Below are positions 26,343 through 40,700 of a stretch of DNA of 64,000 nt, piece by piece. The stretch lies in assembly GCA_963662155.1 (NCBI GenBank), contig OY759262.1, forward strand, positions 55,011,990 to 55,075,989, given 5' to 3'. Positions within the stretch are counted from its first letter, which is position 1, and every line of letters begins with the position of its first letter. The stretch comes from Lamellibrachia columna (lineage: Eukaryota > Annelida > Polychaeta > Sabellida > Siboglinidae). A program made the position numbers and the translations under genes. The notes under the pieces are model-generated. The model did no database searches. It saw only the letters and a program-made list of their open reading frames with translations, and had not been told where the DNA came from.

Positions 26343-28064
26343 CAGACAAGATTTAACAAGATTTGCCATCCAAGCCAAAGGCCCAGATGGCAAGTGGACA
26401 AGGAAGCCATTAGCTTATCGAGAGTTCAACAATGTTCATCTACTTATAACCCGCCCTCCTGAGATATGTGTCAACCTTGTTTTTAAACATATTCACGCTG
26501 CTAGCAGTTACACAATCTGTAGACAATTTGTTCCATTCATTTATTGTCCTCCGTGAGAACGAGTGCTTCCTGATGTCCAATCTACATTGATCCTTTACTA
26601 ATTTTACCTCATGTCCTCTAGTTCTGCTATCCTTTTTGAGTGAGAGAAACATATTTCTATCAATATTTTCATACCCATTCAATATCTTAAAAACTTCAAT
26701 CTGATCTCCTTTTAACCTCTTTGTCTCTAGAGTTGTTAAACCACATTCTTTCAGGCGTTCTTCATAACTAAGGTCTCTCAGTTCTGGAATAATTTTAGTT
26801 GCTCTCCTTTGTATGCGTTCAAGCGTATCTATATCCTTCTTACGATATGGTCTCCATGCTTGTATACAGTATTCTAAATGAGGTCTAACTATTGCTTTAT
26901 ACAGAGGTATAATTAACTTTTTTCCCTTGTATGTTATGTTTCTTCTAATCAATCCAAGAATTTGATTACTCTTTGAAGCTGCAATACCACACTGCTCTGA
27001 AACTTTCATATCAGCGCTTATTGTAACTCCTAAGTCCTTTTCTTTTACAGTAGTACCCAGAACAGCATCTCCTATTTTACAGTTTACATCCAAGTTCCCA
27101 TGTCCTGTATGTAGGCATTTGCATTTACATCTGCCATTTCTCAGACAATTTGTCTAGATCGTTTTGTAAATGTTGTTTATCACCATCAGTATTAACCTTT
27201 CTAAACAGTTTTGTGTCATCTGCAAATTTCAGTATGTTACTTGTTATATTGTCGTCCAAGTCATTGATATATATCAAGAATAATATAGGTCCTAATACTG
27301 ATCCTTGAGGTACCCCACTCAAAACCGATTTCCAATTTGAAACTTCTCCATCTACTACAACTCGTTGTCTTCTGTCAGTCAGCCATTGTTCTATCAGTCA
27401 GTTATGCTATCTCCGATACCATGGGCTTTTAATTTAAGTAGTAATCTTTGATGTGGCACTTTGTCAAAAGCTTTCTGAAAATCTAAGTAGATAATATCTA
27501 CTGGCGATCCCACGTCTATCCACTTAGTGATTTCTTCCAAAAAACATAACATATTTGTTAAGCACGACCTCGCTTTAAGGAATCCATGTTGAGATGAATT
27601 TAATAATTTATGCTTAATGAGGAAGTCCACCATATGGTCTTTAATTAACCTTTCTAATAATTTACAAATCACTGACATTAAACTCACTGGTCTATAATTC
27701 TCTGACTTATTTCTCAAAACCTTTTAAAATAATGGTATGATGTTTGCTTCTTTCCATTCAAACGGTACAACTCCCTCTTTTAATGACAAGTTGAATACTC
27801 TTGCAAGTGGTATACTGATTTGTTCTACTGTTACCATTAGTAATTTTGGAGGAATCCCATCCACTCCCGGTGATTTATTATCCTTCATTGCCTTTATTTT
27901 CTTAGCTACCATTTCTAGAGTTACAACTAATGGTCCTAAATAGTAAGATTTAGCCTCCTGAAATTTAGCATCAGCAACTGGTAATGAACTAATATCTTCT
28001 TTGGTAAACACTGAACTGAAGTTACCATTTAGGCCTTCCACCATTAAAAACCTCTGTGATATTA
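26343..28064 (-). mobile_element. CR1-like LINE copy 1, 5'-truncated
   Basis: Minus-strand ORF2 pieces cover the reverse transcriptase from NKSPGVDGIPPKLL through FQKAFDKVPHQRLL, SGVPQGSVLGPILFLIYIND and LKFADDTKLF (FADD active site) to the C-terminal RPHLEYCIQAW and NEWNKLSTDCVTASSVN. The 3' end (low coordinates) finishes in short TTGTTAAATC-type repeats, a CR1-like trait. It is broken by frameshifts near 27110, 27393 and 27720 and truncated at its 5' side near 28064, so it lacks the endonuclease. It is the same family as 36488-39252 and keeps a 13-bp segment that the other copy has lost. Confidence 0.9.
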
Positions 28065-28194
28065 TACGACGTTGGATATTACTAAAATAATGTGACGTCG
28101 TGAACTATGTGCACCTCCTTCATCTTGTGATTTGACTTATGACTTATTACTTATGATATTTAACTCCAAACAGCCCTGTATTGAGCTAACATAG

Positions 28195-28460
28195 GAGTGG
28201 TTTATTTTCTGAGTTTTCCTTCTTTATAACTAGTGTGTCCACAGCAGGTATTTTCCATTTCCCTGTGTGGGGTCTTTTACTTCCCCTGGCATAAACACCA
28301 GATACAAGGGACCAACAGCTTTTACTGTCTTTTCCGAAAAAAACACAGGCAAAGTGGGGTAAACAAAGTTGCTGAAGCTTTGAAACGGCGGAGGTGGTTT
28401 TGAACCCCGGTCCCCTTGAACGAAAATCCGACACTCTATCACTTGACCACCGTGCCCTAC
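28195..28460 (-). mobile_element. tRNA-derived SINE, minus strand
   Basis: On the minus strand it begins GGGCACGGTGGTCAAGTGAT (A-box region) and has the B-box-like GGGTTCAAAACC. It continues through GTTGGTCCCTTGTATCTGG and TAAAAGACCCCACACAGG. It is the same family as 14252-14462. Confidence 0.83.
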
Positions 28461-28859
28461 AGTTTACATTTCCTCGCATTAATTTTTCCTGTCAACCAAA
28501 CCTTGTTTGCAATTTGGCATTTCTTTCATTCACTCTCATTCAATGGATGCGATAACATGGCCATTTCTTTCATTCACTCTCATCCAGTCCTCTTTTTGTT
28601 CAGTACTTCGAACCTGTCATTCACCTATTCGACGAATTTCCGTCGGTTCTTCTTCCTCATAAGTGCATATCCTACTCTGGAGCATTGTCACACTGTGGTA
28701 ACTATATACAATGTGAATGTGTTGGCTATGTACATCATGAATGTGGTGACTATATGCAACATGGAGTGTGCTGTTTAAAAATCATGCTAATACCTGTGCT
28801 AAAATGTAACTAAATTAGGTTAAGAATAAAATAATGAAAAGGTAAAAGTTGTGCTAAGT

Positions 28860-30400
28860 GCTTAAGCATCCAGAGTGACCAACCCTCCCTTGAGGGTGTC
28901 TAGATTTGGGGATGTTACTATGCACTCTGTGACTCAGTCAGCTGGTTCCATAGTTGGATGCCAGCTGGGAAGAAAGAGTGCCTATACACATCTATCCTGC
29001 AGTAGGGGACAAGATAGTGCATGTTGTGACCTTGTGTGATGAGTGTAGCAGGATGTGATGGCCATTGGGATATCCATGAGATGGTGTGTGACAAGGTACA
29101 TCATGACTATCCTGGCAGTTGTCCTTCCGTGTTGCAGCGATTCCCAACCAAGTCTGCTGATCATCTGACTGGTACTGCTGGTGGTCCTATAGTATCTAGT
29201 TGCAAATCTTGCCGCCCGCTGTTAGACAGCTTCCAACTTCTGGGTGTTGGTCTTTGTGTGGTGGTCCCATGATGTGCTGGCATACTCCAGGATAGGCCTG
29301 ACCAGAGTTTTGTAAAACTGTGCCTTGATTTTCGCTGGTCAGCTAGAGATGTTTCTCCTGAGGAAAGCAAGGGTGTTGTTGGCTTTCTTCGTGATAGCAT
29401 CGACATGGAAATTCCAGGTCAAGTTCTCTGATATTGTAACTCCAAGGTGCTTTCCTGTCTTCACAAGAGTCAGATTGCTACCATGGATGGCATAGGTGGC
29501 TGCAATTGGGTTCCATTTACTAGTGATTCTGATGACCTCACATTTGCTTGGGTTGAATGACATCTTCCAGTCTTTCTCCCACTGTTGCAGTTTGTCGAGG
29601 TCATCTTGCAGGATCTGGCTGTCATATATCATCTGTGTATTCCTGTAAAAGAGGGTATCATCTGTGAAGAGTCAGGAAATAGAGTCAATCTTCTGTGGCA
29701 TGTCATTTATGTATACTAAGAGTGGTCCAAATACACTTCCTTGTGGGACTCCTGAGGTGACAGGGGTAGGACCAGATGTCTGTCCTTCTACCAGTACTCA
29801 TTGGCTCCTGCCAGCAAGGAAGCTCCTGGTCCACATGAGGAGGTTGCCCCTGACGCCATAGTGCTGCAGTTTGATGGCTAGCAGCTGGTGGGATACCTTG
29901 TCAAATGCCTTGCTAAAGTCGAGCAGGACTGCATTGATCTGCTCTCCCTGGTCTAATGCTAGGTACTTGTAGCATTATGATCAGCTGGCTTTTGCATGAT
30001 CTCCTCTTTCTGAATCCATGTTGCTGGTTGGAGAGGATCTTATGTGTGTCAAGGTGTTGCACAATCTGGCTATGGATGATGTGTTCCATTATCTTGCTGC
30101 ATACTGATGTTAGTGATATGGGTCGGTAGTTTGCTGGACTGCTGCAGATGCCGTTCTTGAATATTGGGGTGATATTAGCTTTCTTCCAGTCATCTGGTGT
30201 TGTGCCCTGGTGCAGTGATGCTCGGAAGATTAAATAAGTGCTGGACTGATTTCTGGTGCGAAATCTTTCAGAAGTCTGGTCGGGATGTTGTCTGGGCCAG
30301 CAGCTTTGTGTGGGTTAAGGCCTTGGAGGATATTCTGGATGCCAGTTTGATCTATTGTGAACTGGCGCATGTTCTCATGTTTCAACAGCAACATGAGAAC
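28860..30400 (-). pseudogene. L2/jockey-like LINE reverse transcriptase remnant
   Basis: On the minus strand, in drifting frames, it reads HKAAGPDNIPTRLL, then YRPISLTSVCSKIMEHII, NQQHGFRKRRSC, LLDFSKAFDKVSHQLLA and SGVPQGSVFGP. These are followed by LDKLQQWEKDWKMSFNPSKC, KHLGVTISENLTWNFHVDAI and RLGWESLQHGR. This is a nearly complete RT domain plus C-terminal region of a jockey/L2-type element, distinct from the CR1-like family. The RT active-site block reads FTDD, altered from FADD. Stops and frameshifts mean it is inactive. The endonuclease is missing. Confidence 0.83.
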
Positions 30401-30439
30401 TCTCATGTTTCAACGGCATTCATGTTCTTAAACCTGTGT

Positions 30440-30875
30440 CCAACATCCGTCTTGACTTTTTTTGCTTGACCGTGATATGTACCTTGCAGACAATTGGTAC
30501 ATGGTCAGAATTTATGTCTGCACCTGGGTATGTCTTGACATTTCTCGCAAAACATTTTGAAATTTTCTTCTTATAACACTATGTAGTCAATTTGATTTCT
30601 GCTGATATCTCCTGCATGGGCTCTTCCATGTTTAAAAATTAAGCTTGCATGGTGGTTGCTGGAAGTGTGCTTTTTAATAACAAGTTCTTTCTCCTGGGTA
30701 AATCGAAGAAGCCGTTCCCCTATTTCAATTTATTAGCCTTCGGTTCGTAACATGCATAATGTCGAGTTCCGGTCTCCAGCAATGATCATTGCTCTATTTA
30801 TCTCTTCATAGTATTCACCCACAACTTCGTCTGCATACTCTAGAGTTAGGGCATAAACCTGTATGAAATGAAGTA
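30440..30875 (-). pseudogene. RTE-like LINE endonuclease remnant
   Basis: On the minus strand it reads IAGDRNST, GERLLRFTQEKELVIKK, GDISRNQIDY and GADINSDHVPIVCKVHI. This resembles the second half of the APE-type endonuclease found in RTE elements and 'craniofacial development protein 2-like' entries. GDxN and SDH motifs are present with changes. It abuts the unrelated RT remnant at 28860-30400 in the same orientation. Confidence 0.7.
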
Positions 30876-30945
30876 TGCACAGTCAAATAGCAGTTTGTAC
30901 ATATTTTACACAGTTCTGTTGGTCCAAGGAGGCCTGTACTTTACC

Positions 30946-31305
30946 TTATGATACCTTATGACGATTCTGATCGCAGGATCCAGTTGGTTCCTCCATGATC
31001 AGATCTTCAGAATCAAATATTTTTATATCATAATTTCCGGTTCCATTAGTTATTGTTAAAGGAGATTCATAGTCATATATTATTGCCTGGGTAGACCAGA
31101 ATTTGTCTAATTTGTTTTTAAATGAGTTAATTGATCTAGCTTGTACTACAGAGTTTGGGAGACTATTCCATGGTTCAGCCACTCTAAGAGGGAATGCATT
31201 TTTTCTTAAATTTATTTTTGCTCTTTGGGTAAATATTTTAAGGGGGTGCCCTCTATTTCTAAGACCTGAAAGATCGCTGTCGAATGGTTTTACTCGGAAT
31301 TTCAC
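30946..31305 (-). pseudogene. LINE ORF2 C-terminal remnant
   Basis: A 119-codon frame containing RNRGHPLKIFTQRAKINLRK, FPLRVAEPWNSLPNSVVQA and SINSFKNKLDKFWS. This is the conserved tail after the RT domain in jockey/CR1/L2-type ORF2 (RGH...R...F..R....WN.LP..VV.A.S...FK..LD). The preceding RT is absent. Confidence 0.8.
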
Positions 31306-31761
31306 CAGGATACTTCTGTCTGGAATGGGTCAGTACCCAGTCATTGTTCTGATGATAGTTTGGAGATAATAAAGCCAAACATATTTAAAAATAAAAAGGC
31401 CATGCATGTCGTAAGAAAAGAAATTGGATAACCCGTCTGTCCGCAAGTTGGCCATATTCACCTTTTAAAGCAAGCCCGTACAAGCAGCGCACGGGTTCTG
31501 GAAACAGCAACGCGTAAACAAAACCGTTTGAAATATGTTATGAAACGGTAACAGTGTGCGTTTATGGGGTAATCTGTAAAAGTGTCGTTTAGTTTCGAAA
31601 AAGTGTTGTTTACCTTGTATAATGTGACATGCTAAAAAATTAATGCCGGCGACAATCTACGGACTGCCTTTTGTAAACGTATCCAGTGCCAGATACTAGA
31701 TAGCTGGGTGCTGGCTCTTTCCCGCTGAATTCCACCAGGGGTTGGGGCCAAACATACCCGA
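31306..31761 (+). promoter_or_regulatory. Presumed TALPID3 5' flank/UTR
   Basis: Non-repetitive sequence between the last LINE remnant and the first proposed TALPID3 ATG. It has a few CpG-containing motifs (AAGCAGCGCACGGG, CAACGCGTAAAC). No TATA box or initiator can be assigned with confidence. The true promoter could be nearer TIMM9 if an upstream non-coding exon exists. Confidence 0.3.
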
Positions 31762-34700
31762 ATGATGGAAATGGAAAGCCCAATAAGTATGAGAACAGAG
31801 TCGGCGGACAGAAACACTGTTGACCTGTTAACAATCACCGAAGCAGCAGTGAAAGCCCTCGGAAAACCTCGCTTCAATCGTACAATCGACGTCCGCTGTG
31901 TAGATTACATGGGGGCGACTGAACTGGACACAAAACGACCACAAGTGCATGTTTACTCAAACTCGACTGGAGTAGACGCAGGCGCCGTTGATATAGACCT
32001 GCGCGACATTCCTACTGTTGATGGGTATGTGCTGCATTCTCAGAACATTAACGCTTCGGCAAGAAGTAGCTGTGACAGTGATCGTAGTTCGGTTCTGGCA
32101 GACTCCGCCTTCCTCATGGGCACAGCAAAGCCAGTCAAAGTATCTGCGAAAAGATTGAACGAAATCAAGTCACCATTTGAAGCACCATTTGAAGCACCAT
32201 TTGAAGCACCATTTGATACACAGACAAGTTCAATAGTGCATCATAAGACTGAGCCAACAGAGTTTGCTGCAAATTTGCACACAAATGGTTTCGATGACGG
32301 TACCCTCATAGATTCTGTTAGCGCTAAACCAAAGGCGGCAGAATATCCAGCTGGGAAACCAAGAGATCTACAAGAACAAGAGGATGGGCAGACCGTGATT
32401 AGGGGTGTGGATAACAGGTTAGGTGATGGCACTGTTGGAAGTGGAAAAAATATGCCATCTGAGAGCATCCCAACACTTGACTCGGGCTACATGACCCAGC
32501 ATGTGACTGTGATCAAGGAGGTGCAAGGGAGGACATTAGGGATGAGTGACACTGATGAGGGAGGCTGGACCGCTGACCAACAATCGGAGGACACTTTGTC
32601 TTCTGTTGAAGCCTTTTTGGTCAGTCCTCAAGGTAAGACTACTGTTGGATGTGTACACTGTTAATTTATCTGTTGTTAAATTTTGTAATATTTTACTAAG
32701 ACCACGCCTGGCTAAGACTAGCTGATATGTATACAGTACATCTGATCAATCTATAAAGAGGTAAATTTTTATTTGTTGATTAAATTTCCCCTGTTCCTTT
32801 GTTCACCCCCCATACTTGACATGTCTGTCTCTCTCTCTCTCTCTCTCTCTCCCGACATTCACCATTTGTGCCTATTTATCTTCTTTCTCCCCCTGCCCTC
32901 TGGTTGTCTTCACTTTCTTGTCCAACTCCCTCATTTCTGTATTCCCTTTTCATATCATTGCGTTCATATCCAGATCAAATATTTTCCAGACCTAAAACAG
33001 CTTTTGTAATGCAGATTTGCAGCATGGAATGATCATAATTAGATGCCCACTTCCTAACACAAACCAGAATGTGTGAACTGAGCAGGGCTGAGTGTGCAAT
33101 GCACGGATAAAATGTATGCCTATTTAAGAATGTGCTGTGACAGTGTGACAATATTGTGACAATATTGTCCAACAGTGCACAGAGAAATTGAACACGTGAG
33201 ACCTGAAGTAGATGTCTTGACAGCGCCTGAGTGTGTCCTGCCTGACATGTCACCATTCACCAATGACGCATCACCATCACCTGGCTCAGTCGAAGTTGTC
33301 ACAAAGCACAGACAGCGACCTCTGGTGAACAAATTTGCAAAAGTATGTGTTACAAAATTCCTAGATTATGGATTTTATTTTGTATTTTATTGTGTTGCCT
33401 TTGTTAATATCCAATGGAAAGAAAGTAACTATTGCTGCTGCGAGTACCTCAGTGCCATCTACTGGGTCAAAAAGAAGTTACTCATCTACAATATATTGTT
33501 GACTAGATCCCAGTATTTTGTATAGAAGATCTGATGTTACAAACCGCAGGAGGATAGATGTTCTTTACTAAACAGTTTGTGAGGTAAATATGTAATGCAT
33601 ATATAAATTATCAATCACAATATCATCTTTGCATTCACTTGAGCAGTATAGTCAGCTGACTTACAGAAGGCTTCAAGCTATATTTTTGTCACTTTATACC
33701 CCATGCAACAGAATGTAGACTTTATGTTTACAAGGATCCAAGGCAGTGGAAAATGCCAGCAGTCAGTATATAAATCAGAACACACTAACAACTAATATTC
33801 AGTTACCTGGTTACTTCTTTTTTGTTTGTTTTGAATCATATTGCTGATATTTCAAAATAAGTCTACTAGTTGATGTAACAGTCCCACCAAGTAAAATAGG
33901 AAGCCACTAGCATCACCTGTGGTAACTATATGTACAATTTGCAGTAGCAGGAATGACATGTCAGGCATTGTCAGTGATGCGTTGCCATGGTAACAGAAAC
34001 GACCTGTTGCAGTACCAGCCGGGGTGTTCACTGAGACAGGGCACGCTGATGGAGGGCTCCCAGACGTGTCACATGCCGCCCCAGACAAAACACGACACGG
34101 ATGTTCACATCTCCCAGTTCTCCTTGTCCAGTCGGGATAAAGCTCTCAGACATAATCTTGTCAAAAGGTACGTCTTGCATTAATCCTGCATCGAGGCAGC
34201 ATGAAATCTATAAGACCCGCAAATGAACCCATATGATTACCTACATACACTGGTTTATATGTATTCACATATTCAAATATTCACAAGTGTTCCTCTTTGG
34301 ATGTGTTTTAAACTAATGATGTGTTATTTGTATGCCTTTTGACAAACTTGGGCTGAATATCCCGTAATACAGAGAGGCTTGTACAGAAAGGCTTTAAAAA
34401 ACAGTCCTTTTGGAAATGTCCCAACTTCTTAGAAACGCTGACAATGTTTCCATAGTAACGACCACATGTGATTTGATCTTCGAACCAGCTTTATTCGTTT
34501 GCCATGAAAGCGGAACATATCGTCTGGTTACTGTGATTCCAGTACCAATCAGTACTATATCTACCTAACTAAATCATGTCCTTAAACAGCAAATATCAGC
34601 GCTAATGTAGTTTATTGTGGCTTTGAAGCTATGATGGAAACTAGCAAGTAGATATGACCTGGTGATACCGCGGATAACGGGCCAGTAAAAATAACTGTAA

Positions 34701-37700
34701 ACACGCCCTGCCATGTGTTTGTCAGATGGCTGGCGTAACCTGATATCATAGACGACAACACATTACAAATACAGATTCATGGTCCATTGTGGCAGTAAAT
34801 TAAGGGGACATGTCAATAGTATAAATAGCCATCATGTTTTGTCAACAATACGTAAAACACCAGTGAAAAACGTCACATTTCAAGCATGATACGCATATCT
34901 ATTGACATTTCTGTTATCACTAGCAACCAGGAAATGATGCTTAATTTGCTATTTTAGAAAGAAAAACTACAACATTTACAACACTGCAATTTGGCGTATG
35001 AATGCATCTTACATGTAGGCAACACTACACGAATTAGAATTACGATTGGTGAAGGGTTTGTGTACAAATACACTGCCGCTTTAGGCTGTCATTCAACTTT
35101 TTCCGAACTTATTCATGGTGGTGTAGCACACGGAATTCGTTTATGTTAACCAACATTTTCTTTAAATTTATTAGTGACACTGTCATACTTATATGTATGT
35201 CATTTATGTCTTTGGGGATTTTCTCAAAATGATGTAATTTTGTGGCTATCTTTTCACATTTACAAAAATCTTTTAAAAATCTTGTAACAAACTAATAAAT
35301 GAAAAATAAAAAAGTTTGTCAATTTGAAATATTATATAGTATTTTAACTACAATCTGTAAAAAAAATGGTTAATTTATCTTAAAAACCTATTTTATGTAA
35401 AAATAAATGTTTACACAATGTAAGATACATGCGTCCCTGTTCTTGTCTTCTTTGGGGCCGTACGCAATGGTCCAGGAGGCATTTCTCACAGATGTAGATT
35501 TATGTTAATTGTCCGTCTTCTTTGTGTTCGCCAGGTTGAGATTTATAACTGAATTTGTACTCACTCGACCAATGAGTACATAGAGTACTACAGAAGTGTA
35601 GTCAATGCATTGTTCTCCAGGTTTGAAGCGATTTTAATCTTGGTAATCAGACGGCTACATACATAGTAGCAATATAATCACTCATGGTGACAATAAAAAT
35701 AACAGTGAAGATGTATATCACCGTAAACCATAAAGAAAAGCAGTGAATGTAAACATCACTTAGACACTTAATGTCTAGAAGATTAAAAACGAAACATGGT
35801 TAAGTCTGACCGGGAATTTTGAAGCCTAATGGTAAAGCAGGTATGGCCTGCCAGGACCACCCTTACTGACAATTTGGATGCCTAAAAATGTACCTTGTGC
35901 TGGCCGTTGCAATCCCTCCCCCGGGGTATTTATACTCTCAGTTTCCCAAAATCAGACGCCGTCACTAGAGGCACTGTGATGGTGCTACCAGTCTTTGGCA
36001 CCAGATGGGTTTTGTCCATATCCACTTGGGTAGTTTAACTATAAACTTTCCTAAACCTGTTTTTCTGTTGCTAATCTAGGCTTAATACATCGAATAAACC
36101 TCCAGATGACTTACTAACATTAGCTATTAAAAACTAATTAAATCAAACTGGCTAATACTTTACAAGAAGAAGGGCTAAAAAAGGAGCCAAGAAATGGCAC
36201 GTTTTTTTATTTTCTAAATAAATAAATTCCAGAAGCCAGAAAAGGACCTATTCAAATTAAAAAACAGCTAAGATGCCTATGCCAGGGTTTTTGTCATTTT
36301 TGCCCATATTCCAAATAAAAATTTAATATCTGTAATTCGTGTGATCATTTTTGGCAAATTAGATATGCAAATAGTTATATTTTAGAAAATTTGCAATTAG
36401 ATTACATTGGAACGAATATGTACAGGCTCAACACGATACTTCCTTGTTCTGGCGTGATATTTGGGTGCAGTGTGGTAGGCCACATAATTTAACAAGATTT
36501 AACAAGATTTGCCATCCAAGCCAAAGGCCCAGATGGCAAGTGGACAAGGAAGCCATTGGCTTATCGAGAGTCCAACAATGTTCATCTACTTATAGCCCAC
36601 CCTCCTGAGATATGTGTCAACCTTGTTTTTAAACATATTCACGCTGCTAGCAGTTACACAATCTGTAGACAATTTGTTCCATTCATTTATTGTCCTCTGT
36701 GAGAACGAGTGCTTCCTGATGTCCAATCTACATTGACCCTTTACTAATTTTACCTCATGTCCTCTAGTTCTGCTATCCTTCTTGAGTGAGAAAAACATAT
36801 TTCTATCAATATTTTCATACCCATTCAATATCTTAAAAACTTCAATCTGATCTCCTCTTAACCTCCTTGTCTCTAGAGTTGTTAAACCACATTCTTTCAG
36901 GCGTTCTTCATAACTAAGGTCTCTCAGTTCTGGAATCATTTTAGTATGCGTTCAAGCGTATCTATATCCTTCTTACAATATGGTTTCCATGCTTGTATAC
37001 AGTATTCTAAATGAGGTCTAACTATTGCTTTATAAAGAGGTATAATTAACTTTTTTCCCTTGTATGCTATGTTTCTTCTAATCAATCCAAGAATTTGATT
37101 ACCCTTTGAAGCTGCAATACCACACTGCTCTGAAACTTTCATATCAGCGCTTATTGTAACTCCTAAGTCCTTTTGTTTTACAGTAGTACCCAGAACAGTA
37201 TCTCCCATTTTATAATTTACATTCAAGTTCCTATGTCCTGTATGTAGGCATTTACATTTCCCAAAATTGAACAACATCTGCCATTTCTCAGACCATTTCA
37301 CTAATCTGTCTAGATCATTTTGTAAATGTTGTTTATCACCATCAGTATTAACCTTTCTAAACAGTTTTGTGTCATCTGCAAATTTCAGTACGTTACTTGT
37401 TATACTGTCGTCCAAGTCATTGATATAAATTAAGAATAATATAGGTCCTAATACTGATCCTTGAGGTACCCCACTCAAAACCGATTTCCAATTTGAAACT
37501 TCTTCATCTACTACAACTCGTTGTCTTCTGTCAGTCAGCCATTGTTCTATCCAGTCAGTTATGCTATCCCCGATACCATGGGCTTTTAATTTAAGTAGTA
37601 ATCTTTGATGTGGCACTTTGTCAAAAGCTTTCTGAAAATCTAAGTAGATAATATCTACTGGCGATCCCTCGTCTATCCACTTAGTGATTTCTTCCAAAAA

Positions 37701-40700
37701 ACATAACATATTTGTTAAGCATGACCTCGCTTTAAGGAATCCATGTTGAGATGAATTTAATAATTTATGCTTAACGAGGAAGTCCACCATATGATCTTTA
37801 ATTAACCTTTCTAATAATTTACAAATCACTGACGTTAAACTCACTGGTCTGTAATTCTCTGACTTATTTCTTGAACCCTTTTTAAATAATGGTATGATGT
37901 TTGCTTCTTTCCATTCAAACGGAACAAATCCCTCTTTTAATGACAAGTTGAATACTCTTGCAAGTGGTATACTGATTTGTTCTACTGTTTCCATTAGTAA
38001 TTTTGGAGGAATCCCATCCACTCCCGGTGATTTGTTATCCTTCATTGCCTTTATTTTCTTAGCTACCAATTCTGGAGTTACAACTAACGGACCTAAATAG
38101 TCAGATTTAGCCCCCTGAAATTTAGCATCAGCAACTGGTAATGAACTAATATCTTCTTTGGTAAACACTGAACTGAAGTAACCATTTAGGTCTTCCGCCA
38201 TTAAAAACCCCTGTGATATTATATTTCCAGCACTGTCTTCTAGAGGTCCAACCTTGTCTTGTACGTTTTGTTTACTCCTGACATATGCATAAAAACTCTT
38301 GCTGTCATTTTTTATGTTACATGCTAGTTTTTGCTCATAGCTTCTTTTAGATTGTCTGATTTCAGTTGTAGCTGCATTAAGTGCCTCTTTGTATTTTGCA
38401 TAGTCTTCGTCCTTTCTGGTATGCCTATAAACCCTCCACATAGTTTGTTTTAGCATTATTTTTCTAATAGCCTCTTTTGACAAGTGTTTCTTTCTACACC
38501 GTTTTCCTTGTTTTTGGAAGGGAACAAATTTATCGATGATACTCTCAATTTCATATTTTAGAATATTCCAACATTCAATTGCGGTCTTATTCATCAGCAT
38601 GTTATTCCAATCTAGCTTTGCTAAGTATTTTCTCATATCTTTGTAGTTACCTTTGTGGAAGTTTCTCATGTACGTTTTCTTATTTTTACTTTCTGATTTT
38701 ACATTGATGTCAAAATGTATTTGATTATGATCACTATTACCCAATGGTTCAAATATTTTTACATTGTCCACTAATTCTTTTTGTGATGACAAAACTATAT
38801 CTAATACATTTTCTCCCCTGGTTGGTTCTAGTACGTGCTGAGTAAGAAAGCTATCCTGGATTAAAAATAGAAACTGTTGGTCCTCAATCCCTGTGCTCTC
38901 TAGAGAATTCCATTGTATGTGTCCATGGTTAAAATCTCCCATTATGATACATTCCCCTTTACTAACTTCCTTTATAGCGTTTTTTATTTTTGTGTTGTCC
39001 TCTTCGTTTATGTTTGGACTTCGGTAAACTAATCCAATAGTTAATTTTGAATTTCCTGAAACAATTTTGCACCAAACAGCTTCATCGCAATCTGCTTCCC
39101 TTTCTAGTTTTATTTCATAAGCCTGAATAGATTCTTTAACATATAAAATAACTCCCCCGCCCCTTCTTCCTATTCGATCTTTCCTAAACATTACATATCC
39201 TGTCAGTTCTAATTCAGCATCTGTTATATCTATGTTGGCCCATGATTCAGTTAATGGTGAAGTAGCCGATATCATGAGGCGTACTCGATCCAGGTATCAC
39301 TACGCTGTGAGATATGTAATAAAGGAAGAAACAAGGATAAAAAGCAATACAATGGCTGAAGCTATTAGTGAAGGTAATGATCGTAACTTATGGAAAGAGG
39401 TGCATAGTTTTAAAAAATCTTGTCATTTTCTGCCTAATGTTATTGATGGTCATATAGGATCAGAAGATATTGCTGACTTGTTTTCCTCAAAGTTTGAACA
39501 ATTGTACAATTCTGTTGGATTTGATGAAGATCACATGCACTTATTAAAAAGTACAGTTGACAATCTTGTTATTAATATGTGTATGCATGAAAATGATACT
39601 GATGATGGTCACAACTGCCATCAGCAGCATGGTATTGATGATCTCAAGAAATGTGTAAATTGCATGAAACATGGTAAAAAAGAAGATAATGGCATATTTT
39701 CTAACCATATTATACATGGTACTGAAAAATTGTTTAAAGCATTAACCTTGCTCTACAATGGCATGCTTATTCGTGGTGTATCCCCAAGTGATTTACTGAT
39801 AGGTACTATGGTGCCACTTCAGAAAAATAAAAGAAAGGCGCATCATAGCTCTGATAACTATAGAGCGTTGACCTTAGGCAGCATCATTGGTAAACTTTAT
39901 GATGCTATTATTATCAAACAACAAACTGGAGTTTTTGACACGTCTGATTTACAATTTGGGTTTAAAGATGGCTTATCTACAACAATGTGTACTTTTATGG
40001 TAAAAGAAACTATTTCATATTATGTAAATAATGGTAGTACTGTACATGTTTTATTACTTGATGCTTCTAAAGCATTCGATAGAGTAAATTATTGTATGTT
40101 GTTTCAAAAATTAATTGATAAGGATATGTGCCCATTAGTTGTAAGACTTTTACTTCACATGTACACACACCAGAAATTACAAGTTAGATGGAATGACGTA
40201 ATATCAAACCAATTCAGTGTGAAGAATGGGGTTCGCCAAGGAGGTGTTATGTCTCCACTTCTATTTGGAGTATACATGGATGGGCTGTTGGAAGAATTAA
40301 AAGACCTTGGTATTGGCTGTTATATTGGGCAACATTTCTGTGGAGCTGCAGGATATGCAGATGACATTATATTACTATGTCCTACTAGTTCTGGGTTGCG
40401 AAAAATTATTGAGATTTGTGAGAAATATGCCAAACTACATGATGTGTTGTTTAATGGGTCAATAAGCAAATTATTGGTGTACAACAAGAAGGATGCTGAT
40501 CCGCATTGTGAAATAAATGGTACAGATGTTTCTACATGTGAGAAAACTATACATCTTGGAAATGTACTTAGCACAACCGATAAGTATGAAATGGTGTTTG
40601 ATGGTATCAAGACATTTAACTGTAATTAAAATAGATTGATGTCTGAGTTTGGTTCACTTCAAACTGTTGTCAAAAACAAATTGTTTCATCAGTATTGTTG

